The notes beneath the pieces were generated by a model. It saw only the letters and a program-made list of their open reading frames with translations. It did not search any database and was not told the DNA's origin. Positions 6,546 through 15,425 of a stretch of DNA of 64,000 nucleotides are shown in pieces. This DNA is from Desulfuromonadales bacterium. Its GTDB lineage: Bacteria > Desulfobacterota > Desulfuromonadia > Desulfuromonadales > BM103. The translations under genes and the position numbers were made by a program. Position 1 is the stretch's first letter; each line of letters starts with the position of its first letter. The stretch is from positions 1-64,000 of the forward strand of contig JAQYVZ010000013.1 of assembly GCA_030145205.1 (NCBI GenBank), given 5' to 3'.

Positions 6546-7997
6546 TCAACGCCGTTTGCCAAAAAATGAGCCGAGAATACCGCGAATGAGCTGGCGACCG
6601 ACCTGCGTGCCGATTGAACGGGCGGCACTCTTGGCCGCAGCTCCGAAGATGTCCCCCGCCGAGTTACTTTTTTTCGTGCGACGCTTTTTCGGCGCGGGTG
6701 CGACTTCTTCCTGCCTTTCGGCCCGGGCCATCAGCTGCTCATACGCAGATTTCCGGTCAACCTCCTGATCGTAGTAGGTGCCGACCGTCGATGCGGCGCG
6801 CACTTTGGCACGCGCCTTATCATCCAGAAGACCCAACTGGCTTTCCGGTGGACAGATCAGGGCGCGCTCTACCGGGGACGGGATCCCCTTGCCATCAAGA
6901 AATGAGACCAGCGCCTCCCCCACACCGACCTGGGTGATCGCCTGTTCGACATCGAGCGGCGGATTGGGACGGAAGGTCTGCGCCGCCGCTTTGACCGCCT
7001 TCTGGTCGCGCGGCGTAAACGCCCGCAGCGCGTGCTGCACCCGGTTGCCGAGCTGGCCCAGAACTTCGTCCGGCACATCGAGTGGGTTCTGGGTGACGAA
7101 ATAGATGCCAACACCTTTGGAGCGAATCAACCGCACCACTTGTTCGATCTTGTCGAGCAGAGCGTCTGACGGATCGTCGAACAGCAGATGGGCTTCGTCG
7201 AAGAAGAAGACGATCCGCGGCTTGTCCGGATCACCCACTTCCGGCAGCTGCTCGAACAGCTCTGAAATCAACCACAGCAAGAAGGTGGCATACACCTTCG
7301 GCGACTGGATCAGCCGATCTGCGGCGAGGATATTAATGACACCGCGACCATCGGCATCGGTCTGCATCAAATCCTCAAGGTCCAGGGCGGGCTCACCGAA
7401 AAACATCTCGGCGCCTTGTTGTTCCAGCGCCAGCAACGAGCGCTGAATCGCCCCGATGCTAGCCGGTGAGATATTACCGTATGCTGTCCGGAATTCACGG
7501 GCGTTGTCACCCACAAAACGGACCATGGCCTGCAGATCCTTGAGGTCAAGCAGCAGCATCCCCTGGTCATCGGCGACCTTGAACACCAGGGTCAGGATAC
7601 CGCTCTGGGTTGCATTGAGATCGAGCAGGCGGGAAAGCAGCAACGGCCCCATCTCCGAAACAGTCGTCCGGACCGGATGTCCCTGTTCACCGAACATGTC
7701 CCAGAACACAACCGGGAACCCTTGCGGTTCAAAATCGGTCAGGCCCAGCAGGTCGACCCGCTCCAGAACTTTCGGATGATCACCGCCCGCCTTGGCCATC
7801 CCGGACAGGTCGCCCTTGACGTCAGCCATAAACACCGGCACGCCGATCCGGCTGAAATTCTCCGCGAGAACCCGCAGGGAAACCGTTTTCCCCGTTCCGG
7901 TCGCCCCCGCAATCAACCCGTGACGATTGGCCATGCGCGGCAGTAAACCAAGGAAGTCGTCCACCTTGGCAATGGGCATTGCGGCAAGTTTGGTCAT
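6546..7997 (-). CDS. yjgR: HerA/YjgR-like P-loop ATPase (DUF853)
   Basis: This 483-residue protein belongs to the DUF853 branch of the HerA-FtsK superfamily. The Walker A motif is GATGTGKT (31-38), the Walker B segment is [10 protein letters not shown], followed by a sensor-type [26 protein letters not shown] stretch that couples hydrolysis. The lysine-rich C-terminal tail (KKRRTKKS) suggests nucleic-acid contact. Molecular function is not established for the family. The ATG at 7997 is preceded by GGGGGGTG; a GTG two codons upstream is also possible. No nurA-like partner is adjacent. Confidence 0.9.
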   Translation of the reverse strand: MTKLAAMPIAKVDDFLGLLPRMANRHGLIAGATGTGKTVSLRVLAENFSRIGVPVFMADVKGDLSGMAKAGGDHPKVLERVDLLGLTDFEPQGFPVVFWDMFGEQGHPVRTTVSEMGPLLLSRLLDLNATQSGILTLVFKVADDQGMLLLDLKDLQAMVRFVGDNAREFRTAYGNISPASIGAIQRSLLALEQQGAEMFFGEPALDLEDLMQTDADGRGVINILAADRLIQSPKVYATFLLWLISELFEQLPEVGDPDKPRIVFFFDEAHLLFDDPSDALLDKIEQVVRLIRSKGVGIYFVTQNPLDVPDEVLGQLGNRVQHALRAFTPRDQKAVKAAAQTFRPNPPLDVEQAITQVGVGEALVSFLDGKGIPSPVERALICPPESQLGLLDDKARAKVRAASTVGTYYDQEVDRKSAYEQLMARAERQEEVAPAPKKRRTKKSNSAGDIFGAAAKSAARSIGTQVGRQLIRGILGSFFGKRR

Positions 7998-8151
7998 GGT
8001 CACCCCCCAGCTTGGTTGTCTGTCAGAATATTAATCTTACCAGTTGAATCCAAAGAAGAAAGAGCATGCAACCTTTTTGGCCGCATTTTAGAATAGAGAA
8101 GCGGTTTTTTCATACAAGGGGAAAAGTCAAAAAGGGTCTTTGGCTTTCCAC

Positions 8152-8370
8152 AAAAAAAATCCCCGCTGTCAGGAGGCCGACAGCGGGGTAAGGGTTTCGT
8201 ACTTGGGGGAGGGAAGGTAGAAGTTTGTTTGTTTTTTCGGCTCGCCTGCCACAACAAGCCCTTGATGGTTCCTAAGATAATCGTTTCTTTAAAGAGATTC
8301 TACGTGGGGACCCGTAAAGTTTGAATCCGAACGGCACAACCCCTGACTGTGCAAAAGCACACTCCGCGCC
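8152..8370 (-). ncRNA. Putative structured small RNA, copy 2
   Basis: Second copy of the element at 4820-5055. It has the identical terminator stem (CCCCGCTGTC/GACAGCGGGG) followed by an A and eight Ts, a near-identical 65-nt block upstream of it, the conserved TTAGGAACCAT segment and the TTGTGGCAGG-loop hairpin. Near the 5' end a TGTGC-TTTT-GCACA hairpin is perfect here but not in copy 1. It lies in the 405-bp gap between the hemolysin III gene and the HerA-like ATPase, both on the same strand, so it may also be transcribed by read-through. Nothing else is seen in 8004-8150. Confidence 0.65.
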
Positions 8371-8402
8371 ATATCGCTCCAATGCCCTTTCCCTCACGAA
8401 CT

Positions 8403-9062
8403 TCATCCCGCTGACGGAATCACGTAGAAAAGAACGGCAAAGAAATGCAGCGCACTGCCTGCCAGCACGAAGCCGTGCCAGATGGCGTGATGGTAGCGCA
8501 TAGAGCGTTTGACGTAAAAGCCGATCCCGGACGTATAGGCCACCCCGCCCAGCACCAGCAGAGCCAATCCTCCCGGCGCGATGGCCGCCAGCATCGGCTT
8601 GATTGCCGCCACGACCACCCAGCCCATGCCAACATAGAGCAGAACCGACGCGACCACCCAGCGCTGCAGCAAGGCGACCTGGAACAGGATGCCGACGGCC
8701 GCCAGTCCCCAGACGATCCCGAACAGGGTCCAGCCCCAAGGCCCGCGCAAAGTCACCAGGGTAAAGGGTGTATAGGTGCCGGCAATCAACAGGAAGATGG
8801 CCGAATGATCGAGCACCCGCATGACATTCTTGACGCGGGGCGTCTGGATGCTGTGATACAGGGTCGACGCCGTATAGAGCAGGATCAGTGTGGTCCCGAA
8901 AATGACACAGCTGACAATATGCCAGACCGTTCCGAACAGACTCGCATAAGCGGTCAGGACTGCCAGGCCGGCAATCGACAGGATCACGCCGATGCCGTGG
9001 GTGATGCTGTTGGCGATCTCTTCACCAGGTGTGTAACGGGCCGTATGGGTCTCAGGCGCCAT
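8403..9062 (-). CDS. trhA: Hemolysin III / TrhA family membrane protein (PAQR)
   Basis: The 219-residue integral membrane protein has seven predicted transmembrane helices and the conserved zinc-site residues of the PAQR/hemolysin III family: NSITHGIG near the N-terminus, the SxLYHS motif after the second helix, an invariant Asp in LDHSAIFLLIAGTYTPF, and HHAIWHGFVLAGSALHF at the end. Bacterial members influence membrane energetics and fluidity; haemolytic activity is not implied. The start ATG at 9062 follows GGGAGGAGACC. It is divergent from the Na/Pi cotransporter gene. Confidence 0.93.
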   Translation of the reverse strand: MAPETHTARYTPGEEIANSITHGIGVILSIAGLAVLTAYASLFGTVWHIVSCVIFGTTLILLYTASTLYHSIQTPRVKNVMRVLDHSAIFLLIAGTYTPFTLVTLRGPWGWTLFGIVWGLAAVGILFQVALLQRWVVASVLLYVGMGWVVVAAIKPMLAAIAPGGLALLVLGGVAYTSGIGFYVKRSMRYHHAIWHGFVLAGSALHFFAVLFYVIPSAG

Positions 9063-9147
9063 GGTCTCCTCCCGATTTTTCGATGTGATTCGATCTCTTG
9101 CACGTCGATTCCATTATGCCGGCTTCGGCCCCTTCGAAGCGTAAAAG

Positions 9148-9175
9148 TTGTGTAAATATTCTGGGCACCTATAAT
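9148..9175 (+). promoter_or_regulatory. Promoter of the Na/Pi cotransporter gene
   Basis: A perfect TATAAT (9170-9175) stands 16 bp after TTGTGT (9148-9153). The start site would lie about 10 bp before the ATG, leaving a very short leader. Confidence 0.5.
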
Positions 9176-9191
9176 TTACCGAGAGGCTGCC

Positions 9192-10871
9192 ATGATCACG
9201 ATCCCACCCCTCGACTGGACACAGATGCTAATCGGCCTATTTGGCGGACTGGCGCTGTTTCTGTTCGGCATGGACCAGCTCGGCGAAGCGCTCAAGGCAG
9301 CGGCCGGCAGCAGCATGAAGCGAATTCTTGCCCGACTGACCACCAACCGCTTCAGCAGTGCGATGACCGGCGCCGGCGTCACGGCCGTGATCCAATCCTC
9401 CTCAGTCACCACGGTTCTGGTAGTCGGTTTCGTCTCCGCCGGCGTCATGTCGCTCAGTCAGGCCGTTGGCGTGATCCTGGGGGCCAACGTCGGCACCACG
9501 ATCACCGCCCAGGTGATCGCCTTCAAAGTCACGAAATGGGCCCTGCTGTTGGTGGCTGTCGGTTTCGGTGCCCTCTTCTTCGGCCGTTCCGACAAGCTGC
9601 GTCGCTACGGCAACATCCTGTTCGGCTTGGGCCTGATCTTTTTCGGTATGAACCTGATGGGCGAAGCGATGGCGCCGCTGCGCAGCGACCCCTCCTTCCT
9701 CAACCTGATGCTCAACATGGAACAACCGCTGACCGGCATTCTCTGCGGCGCCCTGTTCACAGCCCTGATCCAATCCTCGTCGGCCACCACCGGCATCGTC
9801 GTTGCCATGGCCAGTCAGGGGTTTCTCACTTTGCCGGCCGGCATCGCTTTGGCGCTCGGTGCCAACATCGGCACCTGTGTCACCGCCCTGCTCGCCACCA
9901 TCGGCAAAAGCCGGCCAGCGCTGCGTACGGCGGTTATTCACGTCTTGTTCAACGTGATGGGAGTCCTGCTCTGGCTCGGCTTTATCGACGAACTGGCCGC
10001 CCTGGCCATTGTCATATCCCCACTTCACCCTGAGTTGACCGGCATAGAGCGTTTGACGGCGGATGTCCCCAGGCAGATCGCCAATGCCAACACCCTGTTC
10101 AACCTGATCAACACCTTGCTGTTCATCGGCTTTACCGGCCCACTGGCTCTGCTGGCCACCCGCCTGCTGCCTGACAAGCCCGCGGCCATGGAACGACTGA
10201 TCATCACCCCGAAGTTTCTCGATGAGGCCTTGCTCGACACACCCGCCATGGCCCTTGATCTGGCGCGGCTTGAAGTCGGCCACCTGGGCGACCAGGTTTT
10301 GCTGATGATGCTACAGGCTCAGGATGCGATCCAAAAACGCAATGCTGTGATGTTGAGAGAACTGGAAAAACAGGATGATGCTGTGGACATTCTATATGCG
10401 GCGATCAACACCTACCTCAGTCGAGTTGGTAAACACACCCTGAGCGAAGAGGAGAGTCGGGAATATTTCCGGATCAGTCAGGCAAATGCCAACCTGGAAG
10501 GGATCGGCGATGTGCTGGAAACCGACCTCGCCAGCCTCGGGCAGAAAACTATCACGGAAGGCCTGGTTCCAAGCGATGCCATGATGATGCTACTCAACGA
10601 CCTGTTTGAGGGGGTCTACCAAGCCCTGGAGCACGCCATCGACGCGGTTAAAAAAAATGACCAGAAGGCGGCCCAGGCCGTGATTGCTATGAAACCGGAA
10701 ATCTACCGTCGCACCCAAGCCGCCCTGGAACGACAGGCACAGAGTCTGGCGGAGAGTGGCGAGACCCGCCTCGAAACATTAAACGCCGAATTCGAGTTGA
10801 CCGACAAATTAAAGCGGATCTTCAGCTTGAGTAAGCGAATCGCCCGCCTCTGGGCACCGAAGGAAGTTTGA
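9192..10871 (+). CDS. Na+/phosphate cotransporter family protein with PhoU-like C-terminus
   Basis: The NptA/YjbB-type transporter moves phosphate with sodium across the inner membrane. Two inverted-repeat transport modules each carry the diagnostic QSSS motif (QSSSVTTV at about 68 and QSSSATTG at about 194). After roughly eight to nine transmembrane helices the last 210 residues are soluble and helical with the PhoU pattern of long amphipathic helices. Length 559 is typical. No phoB box or pho genes are visible nearby, so phosphate control is unproven. Ribosome site GAGAGG. Confidence 0.93.
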   Translation: MITIPPLDWTQMLIGLFGGLALFLFGMDQLGEALKAAAGSSMKRILARLTTNRFSSAMTGAGVTAVIQSSSVTTVLVVGFVSAGVMSLSQAVGVILGANVGTTITAQVIAFKVTKWALLLVAVGFGALFFGRSDKLRRYGNILFGLGLIFFGMNLMGEAMAPLRSDPSFLNLMLNMEQPLTGILCGALFTALIQSSSATTGIVVAMASQGFLTLPAGIALALGANIGTCVTALLATIGKSRPALRTAVIHVLFNVMGVLLWLGFIDELAALAIVISPLHPELTGIERLTADVPRQIANANTLFNLINTLLFIGFTGPLALLATRLLPDKPAAMERLIITPKFLDEALLDTPAMALDLARLEVGHLGDQVLLMMLQAQDAIQKRNAVMLRELEKQDDAVDILYAAINTYLSRVGKHTLSEEESREYFRISQANANLEGIGDVLETDLASLGQKTITEGLVPSDAMMMLLNDLFEGVYQALEHAIDAVKKNDQKAAQAVIAMKPEIYRRTQAALERQAQSLAESGETRLETLNAEFELTDKLKRIFSLSKRIARLWAPKEV

Positions 10872-11011
10872 CCACAAACCACCGGTTTTCTGCCAAAATG
10901 AGGTTCGTTTCCCTTCCATCCCTTGCAAGTTCCGTATTCTATGCTACGGTTCAAATAAGTTAATGAGTAATCGTCATTTCACCACACCCTTGATGAATAA
11001 GGAGGCTTGTC

Positions 11012-11158
11012 ATGAAAAAACTGCTGGCTTTGCTCACAATCGTTCTGTTGACCGTTTCCCTTTCGGCCTGCGCCACCGGTTCCAATGGCGCCAAGGTCAA
11101 GTGCCCGGCTTGTGGCTATGAGTTTAACGCTGGTGCCGGCTCGGCTGGCAGCGAGTAA
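11012..11158 (+). CDS. Small 48-aa lipoprotein with a CPxCG knuckle
   Basis: A strong AAGGAGG ribosome site precedes this short frame. The product has a lipoprotein signal with lipobox LSAC (lipid-modified Cys20), leaving a mature peptide of only 29 residues. It contains CPACGYEF, half of a zinc ribbon or rubredoxin-like knuckle, and ends in a Gly/Ala/Ser tail. A good terminator follows. Membrane-anchored mini-proteins of this type have no established function; dimeric metal binding is possible because one knuckle supplies only two cysteines. Confidence 0.8.
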   Translation: MKKLLALLTIVLLTVSLSACATGSNGAKVKCPACGYEFNAGAGSAGSE

Positions 11159-11182
11159 TCACGATTACCGCTCCAAAATGAC

Positions 11183-11215
11183 AGAAGGGCCGGCTTTACG
11201 CCGGCCCTTCTTCTT
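11183..11215. terminator. Bidirectional terminator between the lipoprotein gene and livJ
   Basis: AGAAGGGCCGGC and GCCGGCCCTTCT form a perfect 12-bp stem with a short loop, followed by T-rich sequence. It serves the convergent lipoprotein and liv transcripts. Confidence 0.9.
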
Positions 11216-11249
11216 CGTGGTGTAATCAGGCAGTTCTCCTACCCCGGCG

Positions 11250-12407
11250 TTAGTGCGCCAGCACGAACTTGCCATCCTTGACTTCAACAATCACCATGGA
11301 GTCAACCCCGAGACCGTTATGGTCTTCGGCCGTCAGGTTGTAAATTCCGGAAATTCCGACATACCCCTTGGTCTCTTCAATCGCTTTGCGCAGAGCCTCC
11401 GGCTCGGTGCCAACCTGCTTCATGGCGTTGGCGACAATGTTGATCGCATCCCAAGCATAACCGGAGTGGGTGTTGATCGGGAACTCCTTGTCGTAATTGT
11501 ACTGCTCAGTATAGAGCCGGATGAATTCCTTGATGACCGCTTTCTGCGGATCGGCGTCGGACAGTTCATCGGCCACCATCAGCTTGGTGGCGGGCATGCG
11601 GTCCCCTTCGGACGCCTTGCCGGCCAGCTCAACATATTTCGGATCGGGCAGGCCATGACACTGGAACAGGGGCAGGTCGATACCGAGCTGCGCCTTGTTC
11701 TTGGCAATGATCGAACCGGCCGGACCGATGGTCCAGGCGATCAGTGCCTGCGGGTTGGCATTCTTGGCGTTGGTCAGCTGGGCGGTCATATCGGTGTCAC
11801 GGGTGCCGAACGATTCCTCGATGAGGATTTCGATGCCGTATTCAGGAGCCAGCTTTTTCATCCAGCGGGCGCCGTCCTTGCCAAAACCGTCAGCGGCGGA
11901 CAGCAGGGCGACCTTGGTCAGGCCCTTCTCCTTCAGGAACATGAACAGGCGCTCCACGGCGATACTCGAGCGTTGCGGTGATTTGAAGATATAGTTGAAC
12001 GAGCCAAATTTCTCGCCGCCCATGATGACCGGATCGCCACCGACCGTCATAAAGATCGGCATGCCGGCGTCTTCAGCCACCTTCTTGACGGCCATGCCGG
12101 TATCGGTCAGGGTCGGACCGATAATCGCCACGACCTTGTCCTTATAGATGAATTTTTTTGCCAAGCTGACTGTTTTGGCAGGATTCGCTTCGGTGTCGCC
12201 GACCACCAGCTCCAGTTGCTTGCCGTTGACACCACCCTCGGCATTGATCTGATCGACCACCATCTCTGCCACCAGTTTGGTCGGCGTGCCGATGAAAGCG
12301 GCCCGACCAGACAGGTCGAAGAAGGCACCGATCTTTATGGTGTCGGCCGCCAATGTCGGAGTTGCCAGCAGCAGGGACAAGGTCAACATCGCCAGAAGTT
12401 TTCTCAT
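11250..12407 (-). CDS. livJ: Branched-chain amino acid ABC transporter substrate-binding protein (LivJ-like)
   Basis: The periplasmic binding protein delivers a substrate to the LivHMGF permease. The 385-residue precursor has a signal peptide (MRKLLAMLTLSLLLATPTLA, cleaved before ADTIKIG) and a type I periplasmic-binding fold: KIGAFFDLSGRAAFIG, then GGVNGKQLELVVGDTEANPAKTV, the classic LivJ N-lobe signature. It ends the liv-ior-paaK gene run, 157 bp after paaK; that gap holds a small hairpin (ACGCCT/AGGCGT, 12450-12465) which may favour separate, higher expression. With aromatic-acid genes beside it, the ligand could be aromatic as well as branched-chain. Confidence 0.95.
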   Translation of the reverse strand: MRKLLAMLTLSLLLATPTLAADTIKIGAFFDLSGRAAFIGTPTKLVAEMVVDQINAEGGVNGKQLELVVGDTEANPAKTVSLAKKFIYKDKVVAIIGPTLTDTGMAVKKVAEDAGMPIFMTVGGDPVIMGGEKFGSFNYIFKSPQRSSIAVERLFMFLKEKGLTKVALLSAADGFGKDGARWMKKLAPEYGIEILIEESFGTRDTDMTAQLTNAKNANPQALIAWTIGPAGSIIAKNKAQLGIDLPLFQCHGLPDPKYVELAGKASEGDRMPATKLMVADELSDADPQKAVIKEFIRLYTEQYNYDKEFPINTHSGYAWDAINIVANAMKQVGTEPEALRKAIEETKGYVGISGIYNLTAEDHNGLGVDSMVIVEVKDGKFVLAH

Positions 12408-12564
12408 CGTGTCACTCCCTTCATCAAATAGAGTCAAAAAAATCCCGGTACGCCTTCGCAGGCGTTTTCCCTCGTAACCTTCAATTTTATATCCGGATTG
12501 TTCCGCATCTTACGCGAAAGCCCTTGTAAATCACAAGTTTTTCCCTGTTTCAGTCACTTTCGGT

Positions 12565-13881
12565 CTAACTTTCGACGATATCTCCCTCCAGACGCGTATC
12601 GAAGACCCGCTGACTTTTGCGTTCCGATCGCGGCAGAGTGCCGTAGTCAATCAGCTCAAGGTCTGCCGAAACCAGGAGCTGTTTTTTGATCTGATGAGTG
12701 CTCTCGTGAATCAACTCAGCATTGCGTGCCGTGGCCACACCTTCAGCCCGCTCCACAACAAGGCGCAGGTGATCACGCCCGGAGCTCTCTTCCCGGGTCA
12801 GGTGAATCTGGTATTCGGAACCGAGGCCGGGCACCTGCGACAAAATTGTATCGATGCTGGAGGGATAGATGTTGACGCCACGGAACTTGATGGTATCGTC
12901 GCTGCGACCCTTAATCCGGGAATGGCGCGGCAGCACGCTGCCGCAGTTGCAGCGCCCCGGCATGAGGCGGGTAATATCGCGGGTGCGGTAGCGGATCAGA
13001 GGCGATCCCTCCTTGCAAAGGGTGGTAACGACCATCTCGCCCCACTCACCATCCGGCACAGGCTGCAGAGTCTCCGGGTCGACAATTTCCAGGATATAAT
13101 AGTCGCCCCAGTAGTGGATGCAGTCATGCTCTGGACATTCAATGCCGGTTCCAGGGCCGTAAAGTTCAGTCAGGCCGGTGATGTCGAAGAGCTCAGCGCC
13201 GCCGAACAGTTCGGAAATTTTCTGGCGCATCGACACCGAGGAACGCTCCGAACCGTAGATGATCTTGTTGATGGCGATCTTGTCGGCGATGCCGCGTTTG
13301 TGGATTTCCTCCGCCATCAGCAGGGCCATCGACGCAGTCGAACAGAACACGGTCGATTGAAAATCGAGCAGGAACTGGATCTGCATGTCGATGTTGCCCG
13401 GTCCGACCGGCACCGCCATGGCGCCCAGCTTCTCGCAACCCAGTTGGAAACCGGCACCGGCTGTCCAGACCCCGTAGCCGACCGCGACCTGTACCCGGTC
13501 GAGCGGTGTAACACCCGCCATCTGGTAGCAGCGCGCGAAGAAGTCGGTCCAATCATCCAGGTCTTTCTGGGTGTAGCTCAGCACTTTGCGCTTGCCCGTG
13601 GTGCCGGAGGAGGCGTGAATCCGGGCGACCTGCTCAAACGGCACCGAGCGCAGCGGAAAGGGGTAACCTTCGCGCAGATCGTCGGCCGTGGTAAACGGCA
13701 GCTTCTGCAGATCGTCCAGCGAGGTGATGGTCTCCGGGGTGATGCCAGCGTCCTCGAAGTGCTGGCGATAGAAGCTCGAGCCCTCCCAGACATGGCGCAT
13801 GGTCCACTGCAGACCTTTGAGCTGATGCGCTTGCAATTCTTCTTCACTCTGGAAGGACGGCATGAAATTCTGTTCCTGCAT
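12565..13881 (-). CDS. paaK: Phenylacetate-CoA ligase (internal start within the livF frame)
   Basis: This ligase activates phenylacetate or a related aryl-acid with ATP and CoA through an acyl-AMP intermediate. From the ATG at 13881 it is 438 residues, the normal PaaK length. The AMP-binding loop ASSGTTGKRK, the segments YGSE and TGLTELYGPG, the hinge region RSRIKGRSDD and the C-terminal NIYPSSIDTILSQ block are all present. The context with IorAB, which makes aryl-acetyl-CoA from aryl-pyruvates, suggests the ligase works on the same acids, either reclaiming free acids or, in reverse, conserving energy. The upstream livF frame runs into it without a stop. Confidence 0.9.
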   Translation of the reverse strand: MQEQNFMPSFQSEEELQAHQLKGLQWTMRHVWEGSSFYRQHFEDAGITPETITSLDDLQKLPFTTADDLREGYPFPLRSVPFEQVARIHASSGTTGKRKVLSYTQKDLDDWTDFFARCYQMAGVTPLDRVQVAVGYGVWTAGAGFQLGCEKLGAMAVPVGPGNIDMQIQFLLDFQSTVFCSTASMALLMAEEIHKRGIADKIAINKIIYGSERSSVSMRQKISELFGGAELFDITGLTELYGPGTGIECPEHDCIHYWGDYYILEIVDPETLQPVPDGEWGEMVVTTLCKEGSPLIRYRTRDITRLMPGRCNCGSVLPRHSRIKGRSDDTIKFRGVNIYPSSIDTILSQVPGLGSEYQIHLTREESSGRDHLRLVVERAEGVATARNAELIHESTHQIKKQLLVSADLELIDYGTLPRSERKSQRVFDTRLEGDIVES

Positions 13882-14661
13882 GGCGGGTTTCTCCAGACGA
13901 ATGTTGGTCAAGCCGGCGGCACCAAGGCGACTGGCGGCCGGGCTGTTGTGACTGGCTGAGCCAAGAAAAGCGGCGCGCAGCGCCGGATCGTTGAGCAGAT
14001 CACTGCTCCGGCCCTGCTCGACAACCTGGCCGTTGGCCAGAAGGTAAGCATGGTCGGAAGCGGACAGGGCACGGGCGGCATTCTGCTCCACCAGCAGAAT
14101 CGTCGTGCCCGCTCTGGCCAGCTGTTGAATAATGGCGAAAATCTCATCGGTAATCAGCGGTGCCAGACCGAGACTTGGTTCATCGAGCAGCAACAGACGC
14201 GGCTTGGCCATCAGTGCCCGGCCCATGGCCAGCATCTGCTGTTCCCCCCCCGACAGGGTGCCTGCCAGTTGCTGACTGCGTTCGCGCAGTTTCGGGAAGC
14301 GCTCGAAAACCTCTTCGATCCGCTCAGTCTCATCCTGCCTGGAAAGGCGCAGCGGAATCCCGCCGAGCCGCAGGTTCTCCTGCACCGACAGGTGACCAAA
14401 CACCTCGCGCCCCTCGGGTGACAGGGAAAGACCGGCCCGGACCATACGAACCGGCGAACGACCGGTCACATTGTCACCATCGAGAAAAATCCGGCCACCG
14501 CTCGGCTTGACCAGGCCCATCACCGATTTGAGCAAAGTGCTCTTGCCCGCACCGTTGGCGCCGACCAATGCCACCGTGGCTCCAGCGGCAACCTCAAGAT
14601 CGACACCGAACAGGGCCTGGGCGGCGCCGTAATGAGCAGTGAGTCCTTCGATCTTCAACAT
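12565..14661 (-). CDS. LivF ATPase and phenylacetate-CoA ligase in one uninterrupted reading frame
   Basis: Residues 1 to about 237 are a complete LivF-type ABC ATPase: Walker A GANGAGKS, signature LSGGEQQM, Walker B LLLLDEPSLGLAP, and the family ending NDPALRAAFLG. Instead of a stop, about 23 extra residues (SASHNSPAASRLGAAGLTNI and on) lead straight into a full PaaK-type AMP-forming ligase. The 699-codon frame would give a 698-residue fusion. An internal ATG at 13881 with a GGAGA ribosome site 8 bp upstream matches the normal PaaK start, so a separate ligase can also be made. The ATG at 14661 overlaps the livG stop by one base (TGATG). Whether the product is a fusion, or LivF carries an unusual tail, cannot be told from sequence; a stop lost by mutation is the simplest origin. 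Confidence 0.8.
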   Translation of the reverse strand: MLKIEGLTAHYGAAQALFGVDLEVAAGATVALVGANGAGKSTLLKSVMGLVKPSGGRIFLDGDNVTGRSPVRMVRAGLSLSPEGREVFGHLSVQENLRLGGIPLRLSRQDETERIEEVFERFPKLRERSQQLAGTLSGGEQQMLAMGRALMAKPRLLLLDEPSLGLAPLITDEIFAIIQQLARAGTTILLVEQNAARALSASDHAYLLANGQVVEQGRSSDLLNDPALRAAFLGSASHNSPAASRLGAAGLTNIRLEKPAMQEQNFMPSFQSEEELQAHQLKGLQWTMRHVWEGSSFYRQHFEDAGITPETITSLDDLQKLPFTTADDLREGYPFPLRSVPFEQVARIHASSGTTGKRKVLSYTQKDLDDWTDFFARCYQMAGVTPLDRVQVAVGYGVWTAGAGFQLGCEKLGAMAVPVGPGNIDMQIQFLLDFQSTVFCSTASMALLMAEEIHKRGIADKIAINKIIYGSERSSVSMRQKISELFGGAELFDITGLTELYGPGTGIECPEHDCIHYWGDYYILEIVDPETLQPVPDGEWGEMVVTTLCKEGSPLIRYRTRDITRLMPGRCNCGSVLPRHSRIKGRSDDTIKFRGVNIYPSSIDTILSQVPGLGSEYQIHLTREESSGRDHLRLVVERAEGVATARNAELIHESTHQIKKQLLVSADLELIDYGTLPRSERKSQRVFDTRLEGDIVES

Positions 14662-15425
14662 CAGGCGGTGGCCTCCATCCGTCCCAGGTAGGCTTCGAGC
14701 ACCAGCGGATTGCGACAAACTTCGTCGGGTGTGCCGGCGGCAATACAGCGGCCGCTGTCGAGCACGACCACCTGGTCGGCGATCTCCATCACCAACTCCA
14801 TGTCGTGCTCCACCAGCAACAGAGTTTGTCCGGCCCGACGCAGACGCTTGAGCTGCTCGCCAACGGCAAAGGTCTCCTCGGCATTCAGGCCAGCGACCGG
14901 TTCGTCGAGCAGGATCAGTTCGGGGCGGCCGACCGTGGCCCGGGCCAGCTCCACCCGCTTCTTGTCGCCGTAAGCCAGAATAGCCGCTGGCCAACCAGCT
15001 TTGTCCGCCAATCCGTAATGATCGAGCGCCTCGAGAGCGCGCAGCTTGAGTTGACGCTCGCGGTGGCGCAGGTAAGGCAGGCGCAGCATCGCCATCACCA
15101 TCGAGCCACCCCCTTCGCAGGTCAGGCCGGTCAACACATTGTCAAGAACTGACAGGCGCGGGAAGAGCTTCAAATTCTGAAACGTGCGGGCGATGCCGCG
15201 CCGGGCGATCTCATGGGCCGGGCTGCCGACCAGTTCCTCGTCGAGAAACCGGATCGAGCCGCTGGTCGCAGTCAACACCCCGGTGATGCAGTTGATCATC
15301 GTGCTCTTACCGGCACCGTTCGGACCGATCAGCGCCGTAATCTGTCCGCGCGGCACCGTGAAGCCAACATCATCCAGAGCGGGCAGACCGCCAAACTGTT
15401 TGCACAGAGATTCAAGCTGCAGCAT
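14661..15425 (-). CDS. livG: Branched-chain amino acid ABC transporter ATPase LivG
   Basis: One of the two nucleotide-binding subunits of the Liv importer. The 254-residue protein has Walker [10 protein letters not shown], the LivG-specific [14 protein letters not shown] segment, and Walker [12 protein letters not shown] followed by the family's N-A-E sequence. In the signature region [14 protein letters not shown] replaces the usual LSYGQQRRLEIARA, still consistent with LivG. The ATG at 15425 has GGAGGCG before it and lies 14 bp inside the 3' end of livM, indicating translational coupling. Confidence 0.95.
   Translation of the reverse strand: MLQLESLCKQFGGLPALDDVGFTVPRGQITALIGPNGAGKSTMINCITGVLTATSGSIRFLDEELVGSPAHEIARRGIARTFQNLKLFPRLSVLDNVLTGLTCEGGGSMVMAMLRLPYLRHRERQLKLRALEALDHYGLADKAGWPAAILAYGDKKRVELARATVGRPELILLDEPVAGLNAEETFAVGEQLKRLRRAGQTLLLVEHDMELVMEIADQVVVLDSGRCIAAGTPDEVCRNPLVLEAYLGRMEATA

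Noticed and set aside
8272-8739. 155-codon minus-strand frame overlapping hemolysin III and the second small RNA
   Set aside because: Out-of-frame Arg/Gly-rich reading of the trhA gene running into the RNA element.
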